Assembly: GCF_002158905.1 (NCBI RefSeq)
Contig: NZ_CP021431.1
Span: forward strand, 3,736,001-3,800,000
DNA from: Yoonia vestfoldensis
Lineage (GTDB): Bacteria > Pseudomonadota > Alphaproteobacteria > Rhodobacterales > Rhodobacteraceae
Length of the DNA stretch: 64,000 nt
Direction: 5' to 3'
A model generated the notes under the pieces. That model was given only the letters and a program-made list of their open reading frames with translations. It made no database searches and was not told the origin of the DNA. The position numbers were made by a program, and so were the translations under genes. Shown here in pieces: positions 54,522 through 61,737 of this stretch; position 1 is the stretch's first letter, and every line of letters begins with the position of its first letter.

Positions 54522-55330
54522 GGCATTGCCAAGTTGTTTGTGCTGCTCGACTTGGGTAGAGGTGCAGCATGCAAATCCCATCGTCCATGCCGCGCCTGAA
54601 GGGCTTTCGTTATCCGCGTGAGGTCGTTGCTTATGCGGTTTGGGCGTACCACCGCTTTGCCCTGAGCACGGCGGATGTGGAAGACCTGTTGGCGGAGCGC
54701 GGCGTGATTGTCAGCCGCGAAGCTATCCGCCTTTGGGTCAACCGGTTTGGCACGCATTTTGCGGGCTGTATCCGTCGGGATCGATTACGTCCGAACGACA
54801 AATGGCACATGGACGAGGTTGTGATCACGATCAATGGCGTGAAGCACTGGCTGTGGCGTGCGGTGGATGCCAACGGCGACACACTTGATATTCTTATGCA
54901 AACACGGCGCAATGCCAAAGCCGCAAAGCGCTTTCTGGCAAAGCTGATTGCTCAATTTGGCCAACCGAGGGTGATCATCACCGACAAACTGCGTAGCTAC
55001 ATCAAACCAATCGCACGCCAGGCACCGGGAGCCGATCACCGTGCCCACAAGGGGCTTAACAATCGAATAGAAGGCAGCCACAGGCCGACGCGGCGACGAG
55101 AGAAAATCATGGGCCGATTTAAATCGCCAAGACAAGCGCAACGTTTCCTTGCAGCCCATGACCAGATCAACACGATCTTCAAACCTCGCCGCTATCGCCT
55201 CACCGCTAACTCCTATCGTCATGCAAGGGCAGATGCGTTCAACCTCTGGGCCGACTATGCCCGCGAGATGACCGCCTGACGGGCTTGGCTCAGGTTGCAT
55301 TCGGTTCGGTAAAAATAACTTGGCAACGCC
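54522..55330 (+). mobile_element. Complete IS6-family insertion sequence (809 bp)
   Basis: Ends are 14-base terminal inverted repeats: GGCATTGCCAAGTT at 54522-54535 and, on the minus strand at 55330-55317, GGCGTTGCCAAGTT (one mismatch); similarity continues some bases inward. One transposase gene fills the interior. The flanking eight bases differ (CGGAAAAT on the left, TCTTTGTG on the right), so there is no target duplication. The element separates manC on its left from a broken IS91-type transposase gene on its right, as expected at one end of a replicative cointegrate or after a deletion between copies. Confidence 0.93.
54569..55279 (+). CDS. IS6-family transposase
   Basis: A 236-residue DDE transposase. 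The N-terminal helix-turn-helix part includes SREAIRLWVNRFG; the catalytic triad is Asp82 (KWHMDEV), Asp139 (VIITDKL) and Glu168 (NNRIEGSH). Length and motifs match IS6/IS26-type enzymes, which transpose by forming cointegrates. The gene lies within intact terminal repeats and shows no disruption, so it should be active. ATG 54569 follows an AGAGGTG ribosome-like site; ATG 54587 is possible. Confidence 0.95.
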   Translation: MQIPSSMPRLKGFRYPREVVAYAVWAYHRFALSTADVEDLLAERGVIVSREAIRLWVNRFGTHFAGCIRRDRLRPNDKWHMDEVVITINGVKHWLWRAVDANGDTLDILMQTRRNAKAAKRFLAKLIAQFGQPRVIITDKLRSYIKPIARQAPGADHRAHKGLNNRIEGSHRPTRRREKIMGRFKSPRQAQRFLAAHDQINTIFKPRRYRLTANSYRHARADAFNLWADYAREMTA

Positions 55331-56396
55331 TCTTTGTGGGTTTGGAACGTATCTCAGTTTGTTGCGTCAGGTTGGCCAGTAATGCTCTGCACACTGTGAG
55401 GCGGGCGGCGCGCTGTCCGTTGGCAAGGAAGCCGTAATGACGGATGCGATGAAAGCTATCGGGCACTGTATGAAGAAGAAAGCGGCGGATGAACTCTGCG
55501 GCATCAAGGGTCATCGTTCTGGGCCGGCGACCATGGCGATAGTCACGCCAGCGGAACGTCACCTTGCCATCTGCCATGCTGACCAGGCGTGAGTTGGCAA
55601 TGGCGACACGGTGGGTATACCGGCTCAGATACGCCAGCACTTGTACTGGCCCTCCGAAGGGTGGTTTGGCATAGACAACCCATTCTTGACGAGTGGCTTC
55701 TGTCAGAAGTTGGGTGAATGCCTGTGGGTCGGCGCGTTCAGCGATGTCACCGAAGAACTTTAGCTGCTCAGCCTCAAAAGCTGCGTGAAGCTCTTGAAGA
55801 AAAAGCCGGCGAAACACGCGTGACAGCACCCGGACCGGCAAAAAGAAGTTGGGGCGGCACGCGATCCAGCGCGTGCCATCAGGTGACTGGCCACCCCCCG
55901 GAACAATACAATGGAGGTGAGGATGATAACTCATGGTCTGACCCCAGCTATGCAGCACGGCAGTGAGACCGATCCTGGCTCCGAGATGTTTGGGATCGGC
56001 GGCTATGATGCGCAGCGTCTCGGCGGCTGTCCTGAACAGAATAGTGTAGACAACCTCTTTGTTCTGGAAGGCTATGGATGCAATCTCGGTGGGCAGTGTG
56101 AAGACTACGTGGAAATAAGGCACCGGCAGAAGGTCACCGGCCCGGGCCTCCAGCCAGTCGCGTGCGACCGCGCCCTGACACTTGGGGCAATGCCGGTTGC
56201 GGCAGGAATTATAGGCGACACGCACAACGCCGCAGGTCCGGCAGCCCTCGACATGGCCACCGAGCGCAGCCGTGCGGCACAGTTCGATCGCGGACATAAC
56301 GCGGCGCTCTACGCGCCCAAGGTGGCCGTCGTGAGCATGGATATAGGCAGGACCGTAGCGGCCGAAGACGTCCGCTATCTCCAAGGAGGGAGGCAT
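55331..56396 (-). pseudogene. IS91-family transposase, 3' end replaced by the IS6 element
   Basis: About 355 codons of an IS91/IS801-type rolling-circle transposase. Zinc finger CRTCGVVRVAYNSCRNRHCPKCQG (about 52-75), the Y2/HUH region with SYHPHLHCIVPGGG (HLH metal motif), and VLAYLSRYTHRVAIANSRLV are present. From 55330 leftward the frame runs into the IS6 end (stop near 55290), so the native C-terminus is gone. It starts 10 bases after the recombinase gene. It is probably inactive in this form. Confidence 0.88.
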
Positions 56397-56405
56397 AGCT
56401 CATCC

Positions 56406-57275
56406 TTAGCCGGGTGGCACTACCTCAAGGCTCAGCCGATCAAACGGGCTCTGCGTCTTCGCTATCGTTGTCGTGGCAACTTGCGTGTAGCGCGCAGTCG
56501 TCGATAGGTTGCTGTGTCCGAGCAGAACCTGAATGATGCGGATATCGACGCCGCTTTCAAGAAGATGGGTGGCGAAACTATGCCGCAAAGTGTGGACGCT
56601 CACCTTTTTGGTCAATCCCGCCGCCTTGGTTGCCGATCTACAGGCCGAGTGCAGCACCTGCACATCGATGGGCTTGTCGCCACGCCCAGGAAATAGCCAG
56701 TTCCGCGGTCGAGCCAGGCGCCAGTAGGTTCGCAAGATGCCGAGAAGCTGTGGCGAAAGCATGACCGTGCGGTCTTTGGCGCCTTTGCCATGACGGACCT
56801 GCAGCACCATACGATCACTGTCGATATCTGTGACCTTCAGACTGACCGCTTCCGAGGCGCGCAGCCCTGCGGCGTAGGCTGTCGTCAGTGCCGCACGCGC
56901 CTTCAGAGACGGCACCGCCTCGAGGAACCGCACAACTTCATCGGCGCTCAGGATCGTCGGCAACGTGCGCGGGGTTCGCGCGTAGGCGATCCGCTCGGGG
57001 ATCTCTGCCCGGTTCAACGTGACACCATAGAAAAAGCGCAACGCACAAACTGTCTGATTAAGCGCCGGCCACGAAATATCCTGCGCTACCAGATAGACCT
57101 GAAAGGCCCGAACATCTTCTAAACCGAGTTGATCTGGTGACCTATCAAAATACCGGCTGAATTTGGCAACAGCATGCAGATAGGATCGTTGTGTGGCCGG
57201 CGACAGGTTGCGAAGCGTCATGTCGTCGATCATACGGCGGCGCAGCGGGCTTACCGCTGATGTGGCATTTGCCAT
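56406..57275 (-). CDS. Tyrosine recombinase of an IS91-type element
   Basis: A 289-residue phage-integrase family protein. The N-terminal SAM-like core-binding domain (MTLRNLSPATQRSYLHAVAKFSRYF) precedes the catalytic domain with Arg in AYAAGLRASEAVSLK, Lys in HGKGAKDRTVML, HTLRHSFATHL (His-xx-Arg) and the nucleophile Tyr in LSTTARYTQV. A good AGGAGA ribosome site precedes ATG 57275. Its gene and the HUH transposase gene are read together; recombinases of this kind accompany IS91-like elements rather than acting as prophage integrases. Confidence 0.92.
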   Translation of the reverse strand: MANATSAVSPLRRRMIDDMTLRNLSPATQRSYLHAVAKFSRYFDRSPDQLGLEDVRAFQVYLVAQDISWPALNQTVCALRFFYGVTLNRAEIPERIAYARTPRTLPTILSADEVVRFLEAVPSLKARAALTTAYAAGLRASEAVSLKVTDIDSDRMVLQVRHGKGAKDRTVMLSPQLLGILRTYWRLARPRNWLFPGRGDKPIDVQVLHSACRSATKAAGLTKKVSVHTLRHSFATHLLESGVDIRIIQVLLGHSNLSTTARYTQVATTTIAKTQSPFDRLSLEVVPPG

Positions 57276-57429
57276 GGTTTGGTCTCCTGTTCAAAGGGTG
57301 GTCTCAGCAACCAAACCTATGCATCAGGAGGCCATTCCCGCCAATAGCAACGCCCATCCCGCGTCAGCGGGTTCGTTCAATCCCCGCGATTCAGGTTTTG
57401 GGCGTGACGCTTTAAGAAGGGGGTCCCCG

Positions 57430-57723
57430 ATGGAAAGCACCGCTTACGCCCTGCCCGCGACGCCCAAGCAGATCGCCTATGCGCGCGCGCTGGCCTTGCG
57501 CAACCAGACGCTTTTGCCGTGGGAGGTTCAGCAAGATCGGCGGTCCCTGAGCGCCTGGATCGACGCACAAGCCAAGTTGAACCCGGGCGCGCAGGACAGC
57601 CGCCCGACATCAAAGCAGGTCGCCTTCGCCGAGCGTCTCGCCCGGATCAAACGCCGCGCCGTCCCGGATGAGTGTTTCCGCGACAAGGGGCTGATGTCAA
57701 AATGGATCGATGGGAACAAATGA
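57430..57723 (+). CDS. Small protein made of two 37-residue repeats
   Basis: A 97-residue protein consisting of two related halves: the first TPKQIAYARALALRN...LPWE...DRRSLSAWIDAQ (about 10-46), the second TSKQVAFAERLARIKR...VPDE...DKGLMSKWIDGN (about 60-96). The shared pattern is T-x-K-Q-[IV]-A-[FY]-A-xx-LA ... [LV]P-x-E ... D-xxx-[LM]-S-x-WID. Short domains of this kind occur in plasmid proteins; a nucleic-acid role is a guess. It is plausible as a gene because of the conserved repeat and frame, with a start at ATG 57430. The wider frame from 57193 is not supported. Confidence 0.6.
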   Translation: MESTAYALPATPKQIAYARALALRNQTLLPWEVQQDRRSLSAWIDAQAKLNPGAQDSRPTSKQVAFAERLARIKRRAVPDECFRDKGLMSKWIDGNK

Positions 57724-57751
57724 AGCTGGGTAGCCCCTGCGGTGATTGAGA

Positions 57752-58168
57752 CTACTTCAGCCGATCAACAATCGATGCCCCGCCCGACCTGGCAAGCGCG
57801 ATCAGGCTGGACTGGATTTTGGATGTGAAGACGGAACTGAACGTGCCGATGGGCGTGCGGTCCTCCCAGACATAGGACCGCTCCAGAATATCGGTGTTGA
57901 TCTCGTCCAGCATGACCCATTTGCGGACATGGGTCTCCAACCCCACACGCTGCGACTCGATCTGTGGCACCTCAATGCACTTGCGCGAGGGCAAAGGCGG
58001 TCGCGTCGTGATCGGCAGGATGAACACCACGGTCTCTGTATCGGACTTGGCGACAGTGACGGCGATGCAGACAGGCCGTGTCTTGCGGCCCTCTGTCTCG
58101 CCCGCCATCTGTTCGCGTTTCCATAGGAACGGGTAGCGGAAAACCTCTCCCGCGCTCGGCTTAGTCAT
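57752..58168 (-). CDS. PemK/MazF-like toxin
   Basis: A 138-residue protein beginning GEVFRYPFLWKREQMAGETEGRKTRPVCIAVTV, the pattern of a PemK/MazF-type fold (first strands and the KxRP loop), with VFILPITT as the next strand and KWVMLDEINTD near 85-95. Such toxins cleave mRNA in most cases. It overlaps the end of the Phd-like antitoxin gene by eight bases and is therefore produced from the same transcript. It is a plasmid-maintenance module next to the replicon. Confidence 0.8.
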   Translation of the reverse strand: MTKPSAGEVFRYPFLWKREQMAGETEGRKTRPVCIAVTVAKSDTETVVFILPITTRPPLPSRKCIEVPQIESQRVGLETHVRKWVMLDEINTDILERSYVWEDRTPIGTFSSVFTSKIQSSLIALARSGGASIVDRLK

Positions 58169-58415
58169 CAGCCTGCGTCAAGTCCCGCTCGAGCCCCTCT
58201 ATCATCAGCGCCTTGAGATCCTCGGGCATCTCGTCAACCATATGAGCCTGTTGCGTGGCCCCCCGCGCGAGCTGCTGGTACTGGTCCATGCTCATCAGCA
58301 CGAATTTCGGCTTACGATGTTTGGTGATCGCAATCGGCGACCGAATAGCCGCGTCAAACAGGTCACTTGTGTGCCGCGTCAGGTCGGCCGCCTTGAACTC
58401 GGGAAGCTCATGCAT
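58161..58415 (-). CDS. Phd/YefM-type antitoxin
   Basis: An 84-residue antitoxin. The N-terminal DNA-binding part (PEFKAADLTRHTSDLFDAAIRSPIAITKHRKPKFVLMSMDQYQQLA) is the Phd/YefM fold with the typical KPKFVLMS strand; the acidic tail (MVDEMPEDLKALMIEGLERDL) would neutralise the toxin. ATG 58415 has GGAG upstream; ATG 58430 is an alternative without one. Its operator is the palindrome at 58434-58466. The pairing of a Phd antitoxin with a PemK-like toxin is a mixed module. Confidence 0.85.
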   Translation of the reverse strand: MHELPEFKAADLTRHTSDLFDAAIRSPIAITKHRKPKFVLMSMDQYQQLARGATQQAHMVDEMPEDLKALMIEGLERDLTQADD

Positions 58416-58433
58416 GATCTGGGTCTCCATTTG

Positions 58434-58466
58434 TGCAGAATATACATACATTCTGGATATTCTGCA
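58434..58466 (-). promoter_or_regulatory. Palindromic operator of the Phd-PemK operon
   Basis: Perfect 10-base arms TGCAGAATAT (58434-58443) and ATATTCTGCA (58457-58466) are separated by 13 bases. The palindrome ends 19 bases before the antitoxin start at 58415 and covers likely -10/-35 positions, as expected for autoregulation by the antitoxin-toxin complex. Confidence 0.7.
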
Positions 58467-58492
58467 AGAGATGGGTTGAGCACTCCCATGTG

Positions 58493-58915
58493 TCATCCGT
58501 ACCACCGCACGGTCTCAGTGTAGGTGTACTCATAGGCGGTGTTGCCGTTCTCGAAGGACTCGTCCGAAGTCAGGTGGTCGTAGCCGCGATAGGCTACCAG
58601 CGCGCCGTAGCGGTCGAACGTGACGAACGCCCCTGCCCGTCCGATGTCTGTCGGATTGAAGGCTATCGGCCGGATCTCGATCTTTTGGACCTCTGCTTCC
58701 AACACGCCAAGCTGCGTATCGATCTCGGGGGGGTCATGTTGTCTAGCGTACTCTTTTTCCAAGGCCTGATACTCGGAGAGTAGTTTGGTATAGGTCGCTT
58801 CTTCATCCGTCACCAGCCAATCGAGCAGCATTGTGCCACCCTCAGCGTTATAAGCATTAACACAGACAAAGACGGCGGTAAGGTTGGCCACCTGGGCCGA
58901 GGCGTCTGTGAACAT
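58493..58915 (-). pseudogene. Fragment of a plasmid ParB-like protein
   Basis: An open frame of 140 codons. Its central part (DEEATYTKLLSEYQALEKEYARQHDPPEIDTQLGVLEAEVQKIEIRPIAFNPTDIGRAGAFVTFDRYGALVAYRGY, about 37-113) matches in pattern the middle coiled coil and RPxxYDPxxIARAGAFVS...RGYVRP segment of the ~600-700-residue ParB-like proteins of alphaproteobacterial plasmids. Both the DNA-binding ParB start and the long C-terminus are absent, and the sequence after RGY diverges. It is most likely a decayed remnant. Identification rests on my memory of the family pattern. Confidence 0.5.
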
Positions 58916-59234
58916 CTAGCAAACCTAAATTGCCTTCTTGTTCCATGATAAGTTGATCACATCCCAGACCTGCACCTGACGCGGGTGATCTGGGTCACCT
59001 TCAAACCAACATTCTTCTTCTTGATGATCGTATGGTTTGAAGTATGCCGCAATTGTCTCTTGATCTTCGATGGCTATGCAGACTCACCAGCCGGTCGAGT
59101 TTATGTGGCGAGAGCATCAGTTTTCTTGCCTCATCATAGCATCGAGGTAGGCGTTGTTGTTTTTCACGTGTCCTGTGCTGGCTCTCAAAATTAATTCGTC
59201 GAGTGCAATAAGGAGCTGCCCTGGACCTCATTCT
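58916..59234. other. Intergenic region, no gene seen
   Basis: About 320 bases between the ParB-like fragment and the rep gene, with lower GC than the chromosomal part. Short open frames on both strands lack ribosome sites and any recognisable product. A decayed remnant of plasmid sequence is likely. Confidence 0.45.
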
Positions 59235-59915
59235 TTAAATGACAAGCGCAATATCCGACACATCCGGATCTACCGCTTGGCATGCTGCCAAAACATGTTT
59301 TGCGAGATGCGTCTGAACATAATTGCAATGAAACCGGCTTGGCGCCTTTAGCGTAAGCCGCCCCCCTGCCCTATCGACACGTGCAAGACTGCGTAACCAG
59401 CTGGCATATTTATCCGGCATTTCGGTATAAAGAATAGCCTGCGCTAGCGCCCATTCGGTCCCCGAACTGGTATCGGGTGGCGGCAATGTGCCCTTGATCG
59501 GCAATGGCACCACTTCTGGTGTTTCCGGCTGGCCGGTCATCCGCAGGTCAAAGTCAGGTCCGACGTTGCACCAATTCTCTTGCGTCATTTCCAGAATGCG
59601 GTCGATGTTCAGGCCATATTCCGTGACCCGCCCGCGTGCGCCCTGCCGTTTTACGACGAGCCACCCCAGCCCACGCAGCTTTGCCATTTCACGTTTCACA
59701 GTACGTTCGTCGACAGTCCAAAGCCTGGCAATTTCGCGCTGACCGACAGCCAGATCGTCGCGGGCCCAGTTGTAACGTGCAGTGACTAAGGTAATCAGCC
59801 GTAGCACCAAACGTTGGTCATGTTTATTACGGGCCAAAGCGTAAGCGCCCAAGGCCGTGATGATATCATATTTTTGCGCTGCATCGCGTTGGCGCGCAGG
59901 TTTGACAATGTGCAT
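59235..59915 (-). CDS. DnaA-like plasmid replication initiator
   Basis: A 226-residue protein. A winged-helix part around 55-110 (AVGQREIARLWTVDERTVKREMAKLRGLGWLVVKRQGARGRVTEYGL) is followed by a linker and a C-terminal domain (about 148-226: GTEWALAQAILYTEMPDKYASWLRSLARVDRAGGRLTLKAPSRFHCNYVQTHLAKHVLAACQ) that resembles DnaA domain I. This matches the DnaA-like replicases described for Rhodobacterales plasmids, which pair with repA/repB-type partition genes. Here the gene is divergent from repA across a 523-base AT-rich region. It is the best evidence that the right part of the window is a plasmid replicon. Confidence 0.8.
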   Translation of the reverse strand: MHIVKPARQRDAAQKYDIITALGAYALARNKHDQRLVLRLITLVTARYNWARDDLAVGQREIARLWTVDERTVKREMAKLRGLGWLVVKRQGARGRVTEYGLNIDRILEMTQENWCNVGPDFDLRMTGQPETPEVVPLPIKGTLPPPDTSSGTEWALAQAILYTEMPDKYASWLRSLARVDRAGGRLTLKAPSRFHCNYVQTHLAKHVLAACQAVDPDVSDIALVI

Positions 59916-60438
59916 GACTGCCCTCTACTGCGCAGATCGCGCAGCTTTACTATACCTCTTGGTCAGATCTCTTGATGGATCATAAGGAGCGGTGAAAAAC
60001 GAAAACGCCTTTCCGTCCTGTTCCCTAATTTGCGTCCAACAATGCGATTCTGTCAAGGGCCTGTTTCGAGGGTGTCATCCAAACGCCTTCATTTAAAATA
60101 GATTTTCCGGTATATAGGTATAAGGGGGCAGCTTGTACGTCCCCTATATGACAGTTTTTGTCCCCCAATACTTAGCGATTGTTGATATGGTGTCCCGCTA
60201 TATCGTGGATCATGGCGTATGCATTGATCGCCTTATTGCGCGGGAAAAGCGCCAGGGCCCGCGATTCGAAGGGCCAACATGTCAGAGCTCTCCAAGATGG
60301 AAAAATTCACTTTCTTTCTCGTGTAGTTTCGGCGTAAATCAGGAAAGAAGAATAATTAACGTTTGATTTGTCCTCTGGCATTGGTTCCCCGCGGGGAACC
60401 ATCGCAAGGCAACAAGCATCAATGACCGGAGTCCGTTT
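59916..60438. other. Candidate replication origin / rep-repA promoter region
   Basis: The 523-base region between the divergent initiator and repA genes is AT-rich compared with its surroundings. GTCCC motifs start at 60139, 60160 and 60192, 21 and 32 bases apart (two and three helical turns), followed by AT-rich TATAT or AATA; they could be iterons bound by the initiator. A nearby GGGGGCA (60124-60130) gives an inverted partner. It ends with a parS-type palindrome at 60383-60400. No canonical DnaA box was found by eye. Confidence 0.45.
60384..60399. promoter_or_regulatory. parS-type palindrome 1 (upstream of repA)
   Basis: GTTCCCCGCGGGGAAC is a perfect 16-base palindrome that fits the GTTNNNNGCNNNNAAC parS pattern of RepAB-type partition systems; flanking G and C extend it to 18 bases. 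It lies 40 bases before the repA start. Confidence 0.8.
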
Positions 60439-61734
60439 ATGTATACACACGAAGATCTGGCAAAGCTGCAGGCGCAGTCGCTTAAGATGCAGGGGTTTAT
60501 CCGGCAACAAACCTATTCCCCCGAGATGGAGAAAACCTTGCGTCGGTTTTCAAGCTGGGAAGTGGCAGAGCTGATCCTCAAGATCAATCCGTCCACGTTC
60601 CGCGGGCGGCTGGCCGCAGACCCTTCCCTTCCCGAAGGTCTGGTCGAAGAAGACGGCCGTCAGCGCTGGTATACATTGGAAGAGATCAATGAACTCCGCC
60701 GTAAGGTAAAGATCAAGGGCATGTCCTTGATGCCGCCCCGTCAAGCAGGCAAACGAGCGATTCGCGCGGCGATTGCGAATTTTAAAGGCGGTGCCGGTAA
60801 ATCTACCGTCGCGCTGCATTTCGCCCATGCCGCTGCGCTGAACGGCTATCGCGTGCTGGCCGTCGATTTTGATCCGCAAGCCACGTTAAGTCATTCCATG
60901 GGTTTGTCCGATGTATCCGAAGAGGTGACGGTTTGGGGCATCATGGCCCGCGACCTTATCCGTGAAACCGAACGGATGAATGCCGCCGCTGCCGGTGCCG
61001 AAAGCGGGACCGCCCTGCCCCAGCGCAAATTGCCCGCCGCCGTTACCGGCATGGGCCTGAACGAATTGCGCGTCACGGATTTCATTAAATCCACCAGCTG
61101 GCCGACTATCGACATTATCCCAAGCTGCGCCAACGCCGCCTTTGTCGAATTTGCCAGCGCCCAGTACCGGCACCTGAACCCCGAATGGTCGTTCTTTGCG
61201 GCGGTGTCGCGATACCTCGACCAGATCCCGCCGGATGCTTATGACCTGATCATTTTCGATTGCCCGCCTGCGATCGGCTATCAGTCGATGAATGCGGTTT
61301 TTGCGGCCGATGTGCTGTATGTGCCATCTGGTCCTGGCTATTGGGAATATGACAGCACCACCAGTTTCATCGGCCAGCTGTCCGAAGCGCTAGAGGATCT
61401 TGGCCGTTTTCGTGGGCGCCTGCCGTCGGGCACTAACCCTGAAAAGGTATTTGCAGCTATTCGTTTCCTACTGACGCGTTTTGAACCGAACAATGACCTA
61501 CACCGCGCGATGCAAAAAGCATTTGAGCAGGTGTTCAAGTCACATGTCACCGCAAACCCGATTGAAATGACCCGCGCGGTAGAACAATCAGGCCGGTTCC
61601 TGTCGTCGATCTATGAAATGGATTACCGGCAGATGACTCGCGAAACATGGCGTCGTGCGCGGATGTCATTTGATCGTGCCTATGACGAATTTCAGGCCAC
61701 ATTGGTCGACGCATGGGACAAGCTGGAGGACTGA
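60439..61734 (+). CDS. repA: Plasmid partitioning protein RepA (ParA-type ATPase)
   Basis: A 431-residue ParA-type ATPase that moves plasmid copies apart and represses its own operon. The N-terminal winged-helix part (about 1-100, with MEKTLRRFSSWEVAELI and QRWYTLEEINELR) is that of the RepA class. The deviant Walker A is NFKGGAGKST, Walker A' VLAVDFDPQATLS, and Walker B DLIIFDCPPAIGY. A GGAG lies upstream of ATG 60439, and a parS-type palindrome lies between it and the origin region. repB starts three bases after its stop. Confidence 0.95.
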   Translation: MYTHEDLAKLQAQSLKMQGFIRQQTYSPEMEKTLRRFSSWEVAELILKINPSTFRGRLAADPSLPEGLVEEDGRQRWYTLEEINELRRKVKIKGMSLMPPRQAGKRAIRAAIANFKGGAGKSTVALHFAHAAALNGYRVLAVDFDPQATLSHSMGLSDVSEEVTVWGIMARDLIRETERMNAAAAGAESGTALPQRKLPAAVTGMGLNELRVTDFIKSTSWPTIDIIPSCANAAFVEFASAQYRHLNPEWSFFAAVSRYLDQIPPDAYDLIIFDCPPAIGYQSMNAVFAADVLYVPSGPGYWEYDSTTSFIGQLSEALEDLGRFRGRLPSGTNPEKVFAAIRFLLTRFEPNNDLHRAMQKAFEQVFKSHVTANPIEMTRAVEQSGRFLSSIYEMDYRQMTRETWRRARMSFDRAYDEFQATLVDAWDKLED

Positions 61735-61737
61735 TGA

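Larger units (their letters stand above)
55331..57290 (-). mobile_element. IS91-type element with tyrosine recombinase, cut by the IS6 element
   Basis: Two genes in one direction, a tyrosine recombinase and an HUH (Y2) transposase, form the usual content of a class of IS91-like elements in proteobacteria. The transposase 3' end is replaced by the IS6 terminus at 55330, so one end of the element is missing. The other end was not located exactly; it lies upstream of the recombinase start. Confidence 0.6.

Noticed and set aside
54514..55338. An ordinary IS6 insertion with an 8-base target duplication
   Set aside because: The flanking octamers are unlike each other and the two neighbours are unrelated broken genes.
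60133..60366. 77-codon frame in the rep-repA intergenic region
   Set aside because: No ribosome site, no known motif, and it covers the AT-rich repeats expected of an origin.
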